A stretch of DNA of 64,000 bases from Ephydatia muelleri (lineage: Eukaryota; Porifera; Demospongiae; Spongillida; Spongillidae): assembly GCA_013339895.1 (NCBI GenBank), contig JABACO010000023.1, forward strand, positions 812,779 through 876,778, read 5' to 3'. Of this stretch, positions 24,331-35,255 are shown piece by piece. Each line of letters opens with the position of its first letter. The first letter of the stretch is position 1. The notes below the pieces were generated by a model, which made no database searches, was not told the DNA's origin, and worked only from the letters and a program-made list of their open reading frames with translations. A program made the translations under genes and the position numbers.

Positions 24331-25477
24331 TTGTAATTTTTTGATTTGCTGGTTCTGCTGAGTCATGGTCAGCTTTTAAAACATGGATGTCTGTAATGAG
24401 GCATCATTTTAGAATGTTGTGTTAACACCGCATCCGCGAGTAAAGTAGGGCCGTTTTAGGGGGAAGTAAAGGTCCGCTGATGAGTATTTTTCTTTTCAAA
24501 TACAGGAATGTGGAAGTACAACTCTTGAGACAACATTGGATGCATTTTGTGAGAGATCATTCAACTTGCTGGATGCTACAAATGCGGCGATATAAAAGTG
24601 GTCCATGTCGATGAAACCATATTTCATAGAAAAACGACAATAATCACATTGTATAAGCCAAGTTGAACTTTTAAACATTTCAATGCTTTTTCAATCATAT
24701 GCAATGTATTTTATTGTGTGCATGTGTTGTATCGTGTCTATAGAACGCTATACATTACCGCATGCGGTTTAACTTTGCTGTTTTGCACGCTGCTTTGCGA
24801 GTCTGCATGCACACATAATTTTTATTTTCAGGGAAACCAAGAGCTGCATTGATATAGATGGCTTATGCATTTACAGTAAAGAAGGGAAGGGGTGTAAAAT
24901 GATATAATGATAAGCGTAGTACCGAACTTGTTTATTTAAAGTGCGTGCCATTGCCAGAAATTTCGGACGCTCATTAAGTATTCCTGACGCGCGTCATTGC
25001 AAACGTCCGTTAATTTTCCGCGCACGCGTCCATTGAAATGTATGGAACAAAGTGCTCTTCTGTTCAACCTAAATCAGGAAATGATAGAAATGATAAAAAC
25101 GTTGAAAAATATGGTGAAGCACATCATTATTGATGAAACAAAAAATTTCATGGTCTATCTGTGGGTTCCATGGCCCTAAAACAACACGTCCATAGACACC
25201 TGTAGAAATTTGATAAAAATTTCAAGACGTTTGTACATTTTTCTCGGGATCTGTGAAAGTTGTGGTAAAAAACGTTTATTATTATGTTAACCAGATCATC
25301 GAGGAAGGTGTATGTTGCCATAAAACACTCTTTTGCCTACTTCTCTAGGTTCCTGAGTCACTTTTAGTGAGGTACTGAATGTCTCCATTATTAATTCTTC
25401 ACAATGATTGCATGACGTAATGGACGTTTTAACGGGCGTGAGTATCTGTTGCAATGCTTCCCTGAATCAGACTCATG
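24331..25477. other. Unassigned region
   Basis: AT-rich unique-looking sequence with only short ORFs. No gene, repeat family or transposon end was recognised. Confidence 0.5.
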
Positions 25478-25490
25478 GGCGTACGCAGGT

Positions 25491-25541
<51 letters not shown>

Positions 25542-25851
25542 GGGGGGGGGGTGGGGGGGGGGGTCGATGGGTTCGAACGACCCCCCCCCCTCCCCTATGC
25601 GAGGTCACCTTCACCATTGGAATTTTTTTTCATATCGCGTACTAGACATATGTACGCTAAGTACTATTGCGCTTACGCAGTACTTCATATTACGCGCGCT
25701 CTGTAATACTGTAACGGTTAGCAAAACCGTGTATTATTAACGATAACGTATTTCTGTGTGCCAAAAGTGGACTGCCCCCCCCCCCCCCCCCCCCCGTTAA
25801 TAATTTTACAAAGTCGGCCCCCCAATCTTAATACGTTCCTACGCCTCTGAA
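25478..25851. repeat. Possible degenerate element with poly-G/poly-C arms
   Basis: Begins GGGCGTACGCAGGTGGGG, followed by a G run to about 25563. It ends with a C run (25776-25795) and CCCCAATCTTAATACG then TTCCTACGCCTCTG, roughly complementary to the start. Such CGTACGC...G-run ends are common on short DNA transposons. No target duplication was identified. Confidence 0.35.
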
Positions 25852-25856
25852 AATTT

Positions 25857-25957
25857 CCTGAAGGCTAGTCTCGTACCCAGACCCACGCTTACGTAAGCAT
25901 TAATCGCTTGCAGTATAATGCTTAAGCGTGGGTCTGGGTACGAGACTACCTGAAGGC
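25857..25957. mobile_element. 83-bp foldback MITE with 9-bp target duplication
   Basis: CCTGAAGGC at 25857-25865 is repeated exactly at 25949-25957. The 83-bp insert between them starts TAGTCTCGTACCCAGACCCA and ends with its exact complement, 26 bp of perfect pairing around a short loop. A 9-bp duplication is typical of Mutator-like (MULE) elements. Confidence 0.8.
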
Positions 25958-26000
25958 CATGAGACTCACTCAGGTATGTTATAAACCATAGATATTAGAG

Positions 26001-26519
26001 TGCAAATTTGTTCAGAAGGCTGTCAAGTACCTGGGGCATGTAGTGTCTGCTGAAGGTATCTGTCCAGACCCAGCCAAAACTGAAGTAGTCGTCAGCTATC
26101 CAGTCCCAACAAGTGCAAAGGAAATAAAACAGTTTATGGGCCTCTGCAATTATTACAGAAGATTTGTGAAGGACTATTCGAAGATTGCAGCTCCCTTGTT
26201 TAAACTTTTGAGCAAAGAGAATGCTAAGTTTTTTGCATGGAATTCAGCGAGTCAGAATGCTTTTGAGGAGTTGAAGTCAAGATTAGTTTCACCCATCCTG
26301 GCATATCCTGATTTTAAGCAACCATTCCTACTCCATACAGATGCATCTGATGCTGCAATTGGGGCTGTTCTTAGTCAGGTTCAAGGGGGTACAGAACGTG
26401 TCATTGCATATTGGAGCAGGAAGTTACAGAAGGCAGAGAGAAATTACTCCACTACAGAGAGAGAGGCACTGGCTGTGGTTGCTTCATTGAAGGAATTTTA
26501 TCCCTATGTGTATGGTTTC
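26001..26519 (+). mobile_element. Ty3/gypsy-1 fragment, plus copy, 5' part (RT end and RNase H)
   Basis: Starts abruptly inside reverse transcriptase (KYLGHVVSAEGICPDPAKTE) and runs through RNase H (LLHTDASDAAIGAVLSQV). It stops at YPYVYGF, where gypsy-2 interrupts it. The reading frame resumes after gypsy-2 at 30833. It is nearly identical to the minus copy at 35256-35790. Confidence 0.9.
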
Positions 26520-26773
26520 TGTAGTACCCAGCCGCTGACCAAAGACAACTGACAAGTGTATTGGCACACACAATAATCACCGCAGCAGCAACAAACACAC
26601 ATAACACACGGATATAAAGTCCATACACACTCAGACCATCTGCCGTTCTAATGCCAGGTATCTCCAGTCTCGACTGACTCTTCCTTAAATGGTAGACCTT
26701 AAGTATTACCCAAACTCGTCACTGCGCATGCTCCATGGCCAGTTGCATGTTCTATTATTAACCAGTTACTACA
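26520..26773 (-). repeat. gypsy-2 3' LTR (254 bp)
   Basis: In element sense it begins TGTAGTAACTGG and ends GGGTACTACA, so it has the usual TG...CA ends. The last 100 bp in sense (26520-26620) match 30733-30832 with only a few differences. Confidence 0.85.
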
Positions 26774-26789
26774 CTCTTCCCTTCTTAGA

Positions 26790-27535
26790 TTCCAACCATA
26801 ACGCTCAGGAGGATGATGTGTACGTGTTGATCGACGTAGAGCCGATGCAGCTCCTCCTGCTGTTGGAATTGGTACTTCCTCCATTACTGGTGGTTGTGGT
26901 GGTAGCTCCTGCCTATCTGCTGGAACCTCAGGGTCTGCTTTTACTGACTCAGGGGGTGGTAGTATGTCTTCTCCTGCATTGTCTCCCTCTTGTTCTCGAA
27001 CCCTTACATGATCTACATGTCTGTTCACCTTTGACCCATTGTCTAGCTGAATTACCAGTGACAAAGGACCTCTGTTTGCTATCACCCTTCCAGGAATTCA
27101 CTTGGGAGATCCACTGAAGTTTTTCACGAAAACTGCATCTCCCACACTAAACAGGCGCACCTTAACCCCTTGATCATGATTTACTTTCTGGCGCTCTTGA
27201 CTTTTCTGAACTCTGGAACCTACATCTGGAACCATTAGGTCCAAAGCTGATCTAGGTTGACGTCTCAACAGTAAGAATGCTGGAGACTGGCCTGTAGTTG
27301 CATGTGGTGTAATTCGTATTGGAAGAGAAATCTTGCAATGCGAACATCAATGTCACCCTTTGTCTTTTTCATGGCTTCTTTGAAGGTTTGAACAGCCCTT
27401 TCAGCCAGTCCATTGCTTGATGGATGGTAAGGTGCACAGCGGACATGTCTAATGCCATTACGTTTCATAAAGGTTTCAAACTCAACACTAGTAAAACGCA
27501 GTGCCATTGTCAGACACAATCACATCTGGAAGTCC
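26790..27535 (-). pseudogene. gypsy-2 integrase C-terminal half (frame-broken)
   Basis: Continues the integrase core after a frame break. MKRNGIRHVRCAPYHPSSNG and LAERAVQTFKEA carry the last catalytic Glu. A chromodomain-like or basic tail ends near 26790 (STRTHHPPERYGWNLR). A tandem duplication of about 19 bp (CACAATCACATCTGGAAGT) at 27520-27560 shifts the frame away from the main pol ORF, and further breaks follow. Confidence 0.8.
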
Positions 27536-27539
27536 ACAA

Positions 27540-29960
27540 TCACATCTGGAAGTTTCTTAATACTCGAACCACCTGCTGAGAAGAAGTGGAAGAAACTGGG
27601 GTGACCTCCAACCACTTGGAATGGGCATCAACCACAATAAGGAATGTTCTTCCAAGGAATGGACCTGCAAAGTCTATGTGGAGACGTGACCATGGCTTTG
27701 ATGGCCACTCCCACGGATGTAAAGGTGCCTGTGGTGGTGACTTCCGGTTTGCTTGACAGGCTCCACATGTCTTCACTTTTGACTCTAGCTCCACATCCAT
27801 CCCAGGCCACCAAACCACGCCCCTTGCTAAAGCCTTCATCCTTGAAGTACCGGGATGACCTTCGTGAAGCATCTGGATCACTGCAGGCCTCAGAACTAGA
27901 GGAATCACCACACGACTTCCCCATAGTACACATCCATCCTGTACACTCAATTCCATGGCTTTCCTACTGTACTGCTCAAACTCCTGTCCCAAAACTTTGC
28001 CTGCTGGCCAGCCCTTAATAATCAATTCACGAACCTTGGACAGTACATTGTCTCTTGCAGTTGCACTTCTGATGGTGGTTACAGTCACTGGTGAGTCTGT
28101 GTCTGCCAGTGCCTCCATCATCAGGACCAAATCTCCAGGCAGGGGCACTACCTCGGGTGCTTCTTCCACCGGAAGTCGACTGAGTCCATCAGCATTGCCC
28201 TGCTTCCCTGCAAATCTATACACAATCCGATACTCATATGCACTCAAAGTTAATGCCCATCTCATAATTCTCCCAGATGCCATTACTGGAACTGGACGGG
28301 ACTCAGAAAATAAATATTGCAGAGGTTTGTGGTCTGAATACACCGTAAATGGCCTACCCCACAAATATTGGTGGAACCGTTTTACCCCATAAATGACTGC
28401 CAGACCTTCTTTCTCAATGTGAGAGTATTTCTTCTCTGCTGGAGCCAATGAACGAGAGGCATATGCAATAGGTTTTTCCACCCCATCCTCAAATTGATGT
28501 GACAATACAGCTCCTATACCATAAGGGGAAGCATCACACGACAAAATAAGCTTTTCCCCAGGGTCAAAGTGTGCCAACAAACACGGTGAAGTGAGCTGAG
28601 CTTTAGCCTCCTTAAAAGCCCTTTCTTGCGCAGGACCCCACTGCCATTTCTCTTTCTTCTGCAGTAGCTTATAAAGGGGTGCCAAGGTGTCTGCTAAATT
28701 CCGCAGAAATTTCCCATAGAAATTGATCAGTCCCAGGAAAGACCTCAACTGAGAGACATTCTGTGGAGCTGGTGCCTCCAAAATAGCCTTCTTCTTATCT
28801 TCTGTAGGCCGTATACCTTCAGCTGAAATATGATGCCCTAAATATTCGACTGAAGGCACCATAAACACACACTTCGACCTCTTTAACCTCATCCCTGACT
28901 CTTCTAACTTGGACAACACTTTCTCCAACGTTTCCAAATGTTCCTTGTCTGATGCACCAGTGACCAAAATGTCATCAATATATGCAATTGTATTGGGAAT
29001 ACCATGAAGAACCCGCTCCATAGTCCTTTGGAATATAGCTGGTGCCGATGATATTCCGAATGGAAGCCTTGTGTACTGGAAGAGCCCCTTCTGTGTGGAG
29101 ATAGTAACATACCTCTTGGACTCTGGATCCAGAGCTAACTGCATGTATGCGTGGGACAAATCCAATTTAGTAAACACTTTTCCTTTTGCAAGGCATGACA
29201 ACATGTCTTCAATACGTGGTAATGGATACCTCTCCACCACTGCAGCCCAATTGATGGTAAGTTTGTAATCCCCGCACAACCTTACACTGCCATCTTGTTT
29301 AACAATGGGGACCACAGGCGCTGCCCATTCAGAGTGTGTCACTGGTTCCAATATGCCTTCTCTTTCCAGCCTAGCCAATTCTTCTTCCACCCTTGATCGC
29401 AGAGCATATGGAACCGTTCTTGGCTTGTAAAACTGAGGTTGAGCCTTGACATCCACCTGCAATTTAACTGTTAACCCTTTTACTAGGCCCAGTTCTTCTT
29501 TAAACAACTCTGCGTATTTCCTCAGTAGACTCTGGAGGTTGTCATCTGCAGACGAGTGTAAAATAGCAAGGTCAGGTATTAACTCACCCAGCCAATCTCT
29601 TCCCATTAAAGTGGGCCCGTCCCCTGCCACCACCAGCAAATCCAACCTAGCCTTCCTGTCCTTGTATTTCACCTCTAATGAAATCAAACCACATATTTTT
29701 AACCTTTCTCCTGTGTATGTCCGTAGTAACATGTTACTAGGTTTCAGAGTCGGCTTTGTGGAGCACCTCCACAATCGCTCATACGTCTCCTTACTGATGA
29801 CAGATGCTGCAGCTCCTGTATCTACCTCCATTTCCAGTGTTGCGTCGTCCACTCTCACCACTACTGTCAATGGTTCTCGAGCTCCCAGCTTAAACAAATT
29901 GTATGTCTGCTTTGGCTCCTGCACATCCTCTTCTTCTTGCACTGGATCACTGGTATGCAA
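27540..29960 (-). CDS. pol: gypsy-2 pol: protease, RT, RNase H, integrase N-half
   Basis: An 806-codon open frame. Aspartic protease motif VDTGAAASV is near the start. The reverse transcriptase has YIDDIL (about 28970-28990) with LPFGISSAPAIFQ upstream. The RNase H segment includes ILSCDASPYGIGAVLS. The integrase zinc finger (H-x-H...CGAC) and the first catalytic Asp (LHIDFAGPF) come last. The frame ends prematurely at 27540 because of the short tandem duplication. Confidence 0.9.
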   Translation of the reverse strand: MHTSDPVQEEEDVQEPKQTYNLFKLGAREPLTVVVRVDDATLEMEVDTGAAASVISKETYERLWRCSTKPTLKPSNMLLRTYTGERLKICGLISLEVKYKDRKARLDLLVVAGDGPTLMGRDWLGELIPDLAILHSSADDNLQSLLRKYAELFKEELGLVKGLTVKLQVDVKAQPQFYKPRTVPYALRSRVEEELARLEREGILEPVTHSEWAAPVVPIVKQDGSVRLCGDYKLTINWAAVVERYPLPRIEDMLSCLAKGKVFTKLDLSHAYMQLALDPESKRYVTISTQKGLFQYTRLPFGISSAPAIFQRTMERVLHGIPNTIAYIDDILVTGASDKEHLETLEKVLSKLEESGMRLKRSKCVFMVPSVEYLGHHISAEGIRPTEDKKKAILEAPAPQNVSQLRSFLGLINFYGKFLRNLADTLAPLYKLLQKKEKWQWGPAQERAFKEAKAQLTSPCLLAHFDPGEKLILSCDASPYGIGAVLSHQFEDGVEKPIAYASRSLAPAEKKYSHIEKEGLAVIYGVKRFHQYLWGRPFTVYSDHKPLQYLFSESRPVPVMASGRIMRWALTLSAYEYRIVYRFAGKQGNADGLSRLPVEEAPEVVPLPGDLVLMMEALADTDSPVTVTTIRSATARDNVLSKVRELIIKGWPAGKVLGQEFEQYSRKAMELSVQDGCVLWGSRVVIPLVLRPAVIQMLHEGHPGTSRMKALARGVVWWPGMDVELESKVKTCGACQANRKSPPQAPLHPWEWPSKPWSRLHIDFAGPFLGRTFLIVVDAHSKWLEVTPVSSTSSQQVVRVLRNFQM

Positions 29961-30707
29961 TTGGTGGGCGGCTCACCCCTCCTAGGGAGCCTGCTGCCCG
30001 TTGATACCTTTTTGCGACAGGCCCGGGTAAGGTGTCCTTTTTCCCCACAGCAGAAGCACTCCACGCCCTTAAACTTACAGTCGGATGCCTTGTGCCTACC
30101 TCGACAACGGTAACACAAATTCTGAGGTGGCGACCCAGACCGCTTAACCGCGTGCACCGCTTCTGGTGTCTGAGGACGCTGAAGGTCTGCCACATTCTTA
30201 TCCGTCAGCTCAGCTACCTGCGCTAACTCAAATGCTTTCGCAAAGGTTAGTTTACCTTCTGCCAACAGCCTGCGCTGCACCTTCACGTCTCGAAGACCAC
30301 ATACCAGCCGGTCTCTCAGCATATTATCCAGACTATCCCCGAATTCGCAGTGTTCTGACAACTTTTTCAACTCCGCCACAAACTGAGACACGGTCTCTCT
30401 GTATCCTGCTGAGAACGAGAATTAAATTTAAAACCGTTGCACAATGCTGGAAGGCTGCGGAGTCAAATGGTCCTTAACCAACTTCATAATTTCATCCACA
30501 GACTTATCTGTCGGTTTGCTTGGGGCTACGAGGCTTCGTATGAGCTGGTAAGAGGCCGTGCCGCAAACGCTCAGCAATACAGCTCTCTTCTTTCCGTCCT
30601 CTTTTATCTCGTTCGCCACGAAGAACTGTTGCAAACCGCTCACAATACGCTGTCCAGTCATCGGTGTCCCTTTCGAACGGACCGACAGCTCCAAGTAGTC
30701 CCGCCAT
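29947..30707 (-). pseudogene. gag: gypsy-2 gag with two zinc knuckles
   Basis: The 5' part starts at about 30705 (MAGLLGAVGPFERDTDDW) and changes frame at least twice before 30391. The remaining frame holds a capsid-like segment and two knuckles, CYRCRGRHKASDC and CFCCGEKGHLTRAC. It overlaps the start of pol in another frame, as is usual for gypsy elements. Confidence 0.8.
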
Positions 30708-30732
30708 TACTGACTTTCCCTCGTCGCCAAAA

Positions 30733-30832
30733 TGTAGTACCTAGCCGCTGACCAAAGACAACTGACAAGTGTATTGGCACACACAATAATCACCGCAGCA
30801 GCAACAAACACATATAACACACGGATATAAAG
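30733..30832 (-). repeat. gypsy-2 5' LTR remnant (100 bp)
   Basis: Matches the sense-3' part of the 3' LTR. About 154 bp of the LTR and about 27 bp of gypsy-1 target are missing at the junction with 30833. Confidence 0.85.
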
Positions 30833-32281
30833 TCTCCTCTAACAAGCCTAAAAGGGATTAAGGATGTTGGAGGACGCCTGACAAGGTGGCTGCTTTTCCT
30901 TCAGCAATTCAAGCTGGACTTCCAGTACAAACCAGGAAGGTTGCATACAAATGCTGACACTTTGTCTCAAATTCCATCAAAAGATAACACAGTGGCTGCC
31001 ATTGAAGAGCTCGTATCAGAGGATACACTTCATACCTTTCTGAAGGCACAGGAAGAAGACCCTGCATTGGGTAAAGTGATTGAAGCCTTGAAAAATGGAA
31101 CTGCTGTTCCGTCTAGTACAGTGCCAGGGTTGAAAAAGACTTTTCTTCAAGATGGGCTACTTTGTCGCAAGTTTAGGGCGTCGTGTTCCGATTCAGTGTG
31201 TACACAGCTGGTGGTCCCTAAAGGTCATGTGAAGATTATTTTGGAGAAATTGCATAATGAGTCGGGTCATTTGGGTGTTCAGAGGACAACTGAGAAAGTG
31301 AAGGAGCGCTTCTATTGGCCTGGATATGAGATGGACATTCAGAATTGGGTTCAAGAATGTCAGCAATGTCAAAAGCGTAATCCACCTCAACCTCATCCTC
31401 TGGCACCTCTTGGATCGATCAAGTGTACTTATCCATTTGATGTGATAAGTTGGGACATAATGGGGCCTCTTCCTCTGTCCACTAAAGGGCACAAGTACAT
31501 TCTAGTTATTACTGATCTGTTCAGTAAATGGGTTGAAGCTTTTCCATTGGCAGTGACTGATTCAGAGACTCTGGCATCTGTACTGATGGATGAAGTTGTG
31601 TGCAGGTATGGAGTGCCTCGTTCACTGCACAGTGATCAAGGTGCTAACCTGAACAGTCAGGTAATATGTGCTCTGTGCAAACGGTTGGGAATCAACAAGA
31701 CGAGAACCACAGCATATCATCCTCAAGGAAATGGACAGGTGGAACGCTTCAACAGGACTTTGGAAGCCATTTTGTCCAAAGTGGTAGCGGAAAATCAAAG
31801 GGATTGGGATTGTCACATCCCAAAGGCACTGTTCGCGTATAGGACGGCTTTTCATGAATCTAGTGGCTACTCTCCATTTCGAGTCAACTTTGGACGCTCT
31901 CCAATTCTACCAATTGACATTGCCGTTGGTCAATTGAATGTTCAGGAATACGGAGAGGGGGGAGAACCGACGGTACCTCAGTATGTGGAGACATTAAACA
32001 AATCTCTCCGCAAGATCTTTAGTGATGTGAAGGAACAACTGGCTTCAGCTCATGATCGAAGCAAGAAACGGTATGACAAGGGTGTAAGTGGAGAGAAGTT
32101 CACAGTAGGAGATCAGGTGTGGCTATTTGTACCTGCAGTAAAACAGGGAAGGACCAAAAAACTGGCTTCTCTTTGGCGGGGACCTTATACTGTGATTGAC
32201 CGTATAAATGGTGCATTAATTACCGCATCCAGCTAGTGGGCTCCACGAAAACGCTTGTTGTCCATCGTAACAGATTAAAAC
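30833..32281 (+). mobile_element. gypsy-1 plus copy, 3' part (integrase)
   Basis: The frame resumes at LTSLKGIKDVGGRLTRW and continues to 32236. The integrase has an H2C2 finger (HNESGHLGVQRT...CQQCQK) and a catalytic triad in ISWDIMGPL, LHSDQGANLNS and NGQVERFNRTLEA. Near the end (32210-32236) the frame slips. The following VHRNRLKRC, typical of a gypsy integrase tail, is in another frame. No 3' LTR follows; Penelope-like sequence starts at once. Confidence 0.9.
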
Positions 32282-32282
32282 G

Positions 32283-32990
32283 ATGTTTACAGCACTGATC
32301 ACCAAATACTCCAATGAAGCCTTCGAACTTTTGAAGCAGAGCTGTGAACATGCTTGCACTGCTAAGGTTCACAACGCACACATCTCTGCAGAACACATTC
32401 CCTCGTGGCTTCTCCTTAAAAAGGAACAGCAACTTAGAGTTAAAGGAATCCCGGAACATGAGGGCCTGAGAAGAAATTGGTCCATAATACAAAAGCAAAG
32501 CGCACTGTCGCTTCAGGGCGAACTAAAGGCTCACTTTAGCGCCCTGGCTAAAAGTAAAAGGGAAACAGCCCAAAGGCTGTACACCCAGCTAGGAGAGAAT
32601 ATCCTTAAAAATAAGGACATCTCAACAACTGAGCAGAAGAGGCTGTTGAAACTCCTAGAGGACGCCGACCAGCGAGTAGGGGAAAGCCTACAACCCTACA
32701 TAAAAGAATCCCAAGATAGGCTTGAAAAAAAGCTTACAAAGCTGAGGGATAGCCTTAAACAAGCTCCTCCCTCAGCTTTCGTCCAAGAGATGGAGGGGGA
32801 ATCCCAAGGGCCAAAAAATCAGGAGGCCCCCATCACAAAGGAGAATCTCCTTCAAGCTATGAGGGACCTACTTGGGACCTCGACACGAGATGGGGGCACT
32901 CAGAGAGAATACCACCCGCAGTTTCACCCATACAGGGGGAGACCTCGAGGTGGCCGAGGGCGAGGAGGATACAGAGGAAGGGGCTATTAG
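32283..32990 (+). CDS. ORF1 of a Penelope-like element (coiled-coil, RGG box)
   Basis: A 235-residue ORF in the same orientation as the Penelope-like RT and just before it. It is Lys/Glu/Leu-rich and probably helical (LKKEQQLRVKGIPEHEG, EQKRLLKLLEDADQ). It ends with an RGG-type tail (RGRPRGGRGRGGYRGRGY), which suggests RNA binding. I do not recognise a named family. Its last 265 bp overlap the open RT frame (-1 relative), which contains A AAA AAG at its start. Assignment to the RT element rests on adjacency and orientation. Confidence 0.6.
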   Translation: MFTALITKYSNEAFELLKQSCEHACTAKVHNAHISAEHIPSWLLLKKEQQLRVKGIPEHEGLRRNWSIIQKQSALSLQGELKAHFSALAKSKRETAQRLYTQLGENILKNKDISTTEQKRLLKLLEDADQRVGESLQPYIKESQDRLEKKLTKLRDSLKQAPPSAFVQEMEGESQGPKNQEAPITKENLLQAMRDLLGTSTRDGGTQREYHPQFHPYRGRPRGGRGRGGYRGRGY

Positions 32991-33052
32991 CCCCCACAAA
33001 CTGCGAGAGAACAAACTATAAAACTCGCAATATCTATAAACACAGAGCTGTA

Positions 33053-34430
33053 TTGAAAGCACGCACGAAATTTATTTATCGTGTAAACAAACATGTTCAA
33101 TCTAAATACAGGGAGAAGATGTGTAAGGACCCTAATGTGGTCCCCAATAACATAGTTAACACATCTAACCACATACTCACTAGTAGTGAAATTAAACTAC
33201 TAAACAGAGGTTTATCTTTCGTACCTAAACCGTCCAAAATTTACTTGGACAACATTATCTCGGAATTCGACCAATTGGTTCGTAAAATGAGATTTAGGTA
33301 TCACTTTCGTGCCTCAGAAAAAAAGAAGAGCAGATACAAACGTAAATCAAATGCTCAGGCACTCAGAACCTCGAGTAAAACGTTGGAAACAGCGTTGGAC
33401 ACTATGAGAGACCTTATTAGTAACCTCTCATATGAACAGAACCCCGGCACTAACCTCACTATAGCTGAACGCAGAGCGTTAACTAAGCTAAAGGAGGATA
33501 ATGCCTTGATCATAAACAAGGCAGACAAAGGCAGTACTATTGTGATACAGAATCACAAAGATTATGCCTTGGCCGGATTCTCACATCTTAATGATGAGAC
33601 TGTCCACAAAAAATTAGATGTAGACCTTACTGAGGAAGTCTGCCACAAGTTACAGATGTTCCTTGATAAACTATACAAACAAGGTTTGATCAACAAGGAT
33701 ATGAAAGAATTCTGCAGTCCACCTGACGAAGTCAGACCTGCTAGAATTTATTTTCTCTTAAAAGTCCATAAAAACCCTATGGGCATCAGACCTATTGTCT
33801 CCAGTGTAAATTATGCCACTGAAAATTTATCACAACTTGTGGATATTTGGTTACAACCTCTTATGAAAAATCTGCCATCTTTTATTCAAGACACTTCTCA
33901 TTTTATTAAAATGATTGAAGGCAGACAACTACCACAAAACTGCTTACTTGCCTCTATAGATGTCACATCTCTGTACACAAATATTGTACACGAAGATGGA
34001 ATCAAGGCCACAATTAAGGCTCTGCATAAATCTTATACTTTGGATGAGGACCAACCTCCTCCAGAAATTATTGGGGATATGTTAAGATTCATTCTCACAC
34101 ACAATGTGTTTGAATTTGAGGAGAAATTTTTCCTCCAATTACAGGGATGCACCATGGGCAGTAAATGCTTACCTTCATACGCTTGCATCTATATGGGTCT
34201 TCTTGAAGAAACCCTCCAACACATAGGACATGATAAAATCATCCTATGGAAGAGATACATCGATGACATATTTGTCATATTCAACGGATCTATGCAGGAC
34301 TTTACTGAATACGTGTCAGAGATAAACACCCTATACGACACTATTAAATTCACATTCGAATGTGACTTTGAACAGTTAAACTTTTTAGACACAACTGTCT
34401 ACAAAGGGCAAAGGTTTAGAGAATCGGGTA
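33053..34430 (+). CDS. Penelope-like reverse transcriptase, 3'-truncated
   Basis: PLE-type RT motifs in order: LNRGLSFVPKPSKI, IINKADKGSTIVI, FLLKVHKNPMGIRPIVSSV, ASIDVTSLYTNI (palm A), GCTMGSKCLPSYACIYMG (motif B), LWKRYIDDIFVIF (catalytic YxDD) and NFLDTTVYKG. The RT frame is open from 32726 with no ATG until 33119. Sequence switches to inverted gypsy-1 at about 34430, so the thumb end and any GIY-YIG endonuclease are lost and the element cannot be autonomous. Confidence 0.88.
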
Positions 34431-34867
34431 TGCTTTTGACATTGCTGACATTCTTGAACCCAATTCTGAATGTCCATCTCATATCCAGGCCAATAGAAGC
34501 GCTCCTTCACTTTCTCGGTTGTCCTCTGAACACCCAAATGACCCGACTCATTATGCAAGTTCTCCAAAATAATCTTCACATGACCTTTAGGGACCACCAG
34601 CTGTGTACACACTGAATCGGAACACGACGCCCTAAACTTGCAGCAAAGTAGCCCATCTTGAAGAAACGTCTTTTTCAACCCTGGCACTGTACTAGACGGA
34701 ACAGCAGTTCCATTTTTCAAGGCTTCAATCACTTTACCCAATGCAGGGTCTTCTTCCTGTGCCTTCAGAAAGGTATGAAGTGTATCCTCTGATACGAGCT
34801 CTTCAATGGCAGCCACTGTGTTATCCTTTGATGGAATTCGAGACAAAGTGTCAGCATTTGTATGCAA
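34431..34867 (-). pseudogene. gypsy-1 minus copy: integrase zinc-finger fragment
   Basis: Open frame from HTNADTLSRIPSKDNT through HNESGHLGVQRTTEKVKE to CQQCQK, where it joins Penelope-like sequence. The RNase H end is separated from it by the MITE insertion. Confidence 0.85.
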
Positions 34868-34946
34868 CCTTCCTGGTTTGTACTGGAAGTCCAGCTTGAA
34901 TTGCTGAAGGAAAAGCAGCCACCTTGTCAGGCGTCCTCCAACATCC

Positions 34947-35177
34947 TTAACTCTTTCACAGGCAACAGAGCAATATTGCGCCGCAGGTGCTATGTACTAA
35001 AGCCACTCTGTTTACCAAAGCAGTTAACACTTTGCAGTCAACAACATATTTATCAGTTGTTTCCTGGTCATATATTGTGTCAGTTGTTTGCTAACTACGT
35101 TTTCCTGCAACGCACAACAGTTTTTTTCTGCAAAACATGTGTACTGTAATAATTGGCTTTGCCCGTTAAAGAGTTAA
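34947..35177. mobile_element. TTAA-flanked MITE (223 bp) inside gypsy-1
   Basis: TTAA at 34947-34950 and 35174-35177. Ends are CTCTTTCACAGGCAA and, inverted, CTCTTTAACGGGCAA (13 of 15 match). The uninterrupted plus copy (30845-30885) reads straight across with a single TTAA, proving an insertion. This is a piggyBac-like non-autonomous element, with a second copy at 49386-49606. Confidence 0.88.
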
Positions 35178-35255
35178 TCCCTTTTAGGCTTGTTAGAGGA
35201 TTATGATCGGTGATCAACTTGCATGGGAAACCATACACATAGGGATAAAATTCCT

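Larger units (their letters stand above)
26520..30832 (-). mobile_element. Ty3/gypsy-2 LTR retrotransposon nested in gypsy-1
   Basis: Inserted in antisense to gypsy-1. The 3' LTR is full (26520-26773) and the 5' LTR keeps only its final 100 bp (30733-30832). Primer-site-like TTTTGGCGACGAGGGA follows the 5' LTR, and a purine tract precedes the 3' LTR (complement of 26774-26786). The gag and pol reading frames are broken in several places, so this copy is dead. Confidence 0.9.

Noticed and set aside
29446-29985. 179-codon plus-strand ORF
   Set aside because: Antisense shadow of the gypsy-2 protease/RT region. No own motifs.
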